64,000 bases of DNA from Ectocarpus siliculosus (Eukaryota; Sar; Phaeophyceae; Ectocarpales; Ectocarpaceae), in NCBI GenBank assembly GCA_000310025.1, contig FN649727.1, positions 5,784,537-5,848,536 of the forward strand, given 5' to 3'. The notes under the pieces were generated by a model. That model had not been told where the DNA came from. It searched no databases and saw only the letters and a program-made list of their open reading frames with translations. A program made the position numbers and the translations under genes. This document shows positions 61,801-64,000 of the stretch, in pieces. The first letter of the stretch is position 1. Every line of letters begins with the position of its first letter.

Positions 61801-64000
61801 CGGGGAGTAGTGGTTGAGATGGAGATCAAACTTGTGCTTGACCCAAAGGGTCGAAGCTTTCGGTCACGACAACTGGAGGTCGGCGACAGTTGTCTGATGT
61901 GTCTACGTTGAGGTTCGACCCCTGGACAATGTGTGTTCGTTTTGGCAGGAAGGACTCGAAGCAGCAATTCTGAGAACCGGGTAATACCTCAACGTCTCAT
62001 GCTCCCCGCTCAACCCCTCACCACCTCTCAGATGCGTCAACATGTCAGCAAGCGGTTGGGCGCTTCGGTCGACAACGAGTCAATCGCCGCAACGCCACCC
62101 AGAGAAGGCGGGCCTAGTGGTGGGATAAAACGCCACGCCTCGAAAAAAGGAAAGACCGCCGCCTTAGCGGTGACAGCGGCGTTCACGATGAGCAACCCCG
62201 GGGAAGGGATACTAGACGACGGCGACAGTCTCGACGTGATATCCCAACTCTCGGGAATCGAGCTGCTGCACGCTTGCGAGCGGCTGGAGAACCACAACGT
62301 GACCCTCCGCCAGCGCCTGGCCAAGCTGGAGCTGCAGACGATGCAAAAGGAGCACGGTGGCGACGAGGATGAGCTGAACAAGACCGACTCTCGCCTACCC
62401 CGGGTATGCCCAAGGTTGATATCCTGCATTTATCCTACCGACGAACGATCGCCACAACGAGGTGCTTTGCATCAGCAAACACCGCAGAGGAAAGGTCCAA
62501 TGCGTTCTCCCACACCGGGAAACTGATCAAGTGCCTCTTTTTGCATCGCCACGCTAGTTCGATGTCCAGCGAGTATAGCCTGTGCCACAATAAATTTGAC
62601 TTCCTGTTTTCCGTACTCCGCATTTGCCCGGTGTGAATATTTTACGGTCATGTCGGCGACAAGGTACTCGAGACCAAGAAGGAACTCGAGGGAAAGCTAG
62701 AAGGCTTGCAGATGGCCAATGAGGAGCGGTCCAAGGAGCTTGAGCGGATCCGGGGGGGGGGCGATGTACCAACAACGAAGTCAGCAGGACCCACCACAGC
62801 GATGAGCTCGATCCCCACAACGACAGAAACACCTGGACCCGTCAAGAGACCGGACGCTAACGGCAACGGTTCAGATGACTTCATGGCCACCATTGAGGCC
62901 GAGGCAAGCACCAAGCCACGACCCTCGCCGTTTCGAGCTGCTTCCCGCTCTTCAACACTGCAACCCCCCCCCCTTTTCTTGCTCTCCTTGGCCGTCCCCT
63001 GCCGTCTCCCACCCACCACTCCTCGACTCGTCCCCTACCCCCTCACTCGTCCCACCCCTCTCCGCCCGCCCCTTACTACGTCACCCCCCTCCCTTTGTCC
63101 CTCTCTGTCGACCGAAAACTTTGTCCTCCGGGTTTGCGTTCAATTCGTCAACCTTGATTCAGACAACGACTTTGACACAAAAAGTCAAGACTCTGAGGCG
63201 CACACTGGTGTTCAACCTAGCCTGTAAAGTCATGAGGAGAAGGTTCAAGGACGCCGGGCTGGGTCCTGGCAACGATCCCAACCCGCCAAAGGGGCCCATT
63301 GTTGTGGACGACTCTCAGCTCGAAGGCGCAGGTATTTGAGTACGTACAGTGAACTGATTGCCGTCGCCTGCTGCCGCGGCCGCTACCTTACCATTGGCTA
63401 GTTCTGAAGGTACTTTCGATTCGAGTTCTCGCTCTGTGTGCTCTGCCCCTGCCTCTGTTTCCCTCTATCTATATCCCTCTCTGGCTATTTGGCTCTCTCT
63501 CCCGTCGTGTGTCTCCGAGCCCCTCCCGAACGACCATTTTCCAGCACTCTCCCTCGCGATTTCGTCCAAAAGCAAGGAAAAGTCTCAGCAACTTCGTAAA
63601 GTTGACGTTCGTCTCTGCCTTGCTTCCCCACACCACCCGTGCGCCCCCGCCCATCCAACACGACAAAAAACGAACCTTTGAATGTCGACCGTGGCCTCCG
63701 AACCACACCACACCGTGCCGCACGATTCCCGATCGCTGCGGCGGGGGGAGAGTAGGTGACCGCGGCCTGCCTCCAGATATGCAAGTCCACGCTGCGCGCC
63801 TGGAGCAGAAGAACGCGGTGCAGCGCGAGATCGAGCAAACCGAACGGCGAGAACAAGAGCTTCAGCATGCCATAGAGAATACGACGAGCACGAACAGAGA
63901 AACCCTCACCGATGGCGATAGCACGGGGAAGAGGCTAGCAGGCGAGGTGGCCAGCGGCGGCGAAGATGTCATGGAAGGCGGCTTAGGACGGGGTGGTAGT
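58893..64000 (+). CDS. Coiled-coil protein of unknown function (partial, runs off window)
   Basis: Eleven exons can be chained: 58893-59438, 59672-59815, 60243-60404, 60900-61058, 61234-61341, 61583-61717, 61949-61980, 62049-62403, 62664-62903, 63163-63331, 63777-64000 (open). Phases agree, giving about 758 residues so far. Most exons encode charged heptad-like helices, for example RHIEEKEKTEAAQAGLVELE, LFNKQVEETELEGKLKQRRR, MLKASRDEVDNLMQVVDKM, LHACERLENHNVTLRQRLAK and RLEQKNAVQREIEQTERREQ. This suggests a long rod interrupted by Ser/Gly/Thr-rich linkers. The start ATG 58893 is the first in a frame open to 59438; the real start may be further in or in another exon. The exon 9 donor appears to be GC (GAG|gcaagc). 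I do not recognise a family; cytoskeletal or trafficking roles are possible but unsupported. Confidence 0.7.

Noticed and set aside
61949-62048. Acceptor at ctctcag|ATGCGT (62031) for the coiled-coil gene
   Set aside because: It breaks the frame after the donor at 61980. The acceptor catgtcag at 62048 keeps phase and the downstream coiled-coil frame.

Overview
The window is nuclear DNA of an intron-rich eukaryote, most likely a brown alga close to Ectocarpus. Almost every coding segment is a short exon with clear GT...AG borders and good codon phasing, separated by introns of about 0.2-2 kb. There are no bacterial-type operons. One protein carries a heterokont-style plastid presequence (signal peptide followed by an ASAFAP-like AEA/FSF site). 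Neighbouring genes alternate strand without exception, a layout known from Ectocarpus. The species call is inference; the gene models were spliced by eye from exon borders, phase and protein similarity.

Nine protein genes can be supported, strand order + - + - + - + - +. (1) Last exon of a proton-translocating NAD(P) transhydrogenase (206-376). (2) IMP3, the S4-domain protein of the U3 snoRNP (3430-6015, minus, five exons, 184 aa). (3) A CacyBP/SIP homologue with a Gly-rich tail (about 8109-12458, plus). (4) An aleurain/cathepsin H-type papain protease with an added cysteine-rich modular N-terminus (14524-27009, minus, 13 exons, 668 aa). (5) A large nuclear protein joining PHD, two AP2 and ELM2-SANT-like domains (27241-37132, plus, 11 exons, 1290 aa). 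(6) TRAPPC4/Trs23 (39790-42987, minus). (7) A PP2C phosphatase (43994-50457, plus). (8) A predicted plastid DUF2993/LmeA-like protein (54375-57976, minus). (9) The 5' part of a coiled-coil protein running off the right edge (about 58893 to beyond 64000, plus).

The genes are unrelated housekeeping or regulatory functions and do not form a pathway. The alternation creates four tail-to-tail gaps (377-3429, 12459-14523, 37133-39789, 50458-54374) and four head-to-head gaps. The shortest head-to-head gap is 231 bp (27010-27240), between the protease and the PHD-AP2 gene, and may be a shared promoter.

Repeats sit mainly in introns and tail-to-tail gaps. A roughly 600-bp element occurs twice in opposite orientation (38773-39394 and 45616-46232); the second copy lies just upstream of a PP2C exon. 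Two large foldbacks (24150-24655 and 21350-21592) lie in protease introns. Short poly-C-ended repeats, a three-copy dispersed repeat, a tRNA-like sequence and microsatellites are also present. A 100-N gap (32720-32819) is followed by what looks like a corrupted duplicate of the sequence before it.

The two most novel items are the PHD-AP2-AP2-ELM2-SANT fusion and the protease with duplicated cysteine-rich exon modules.
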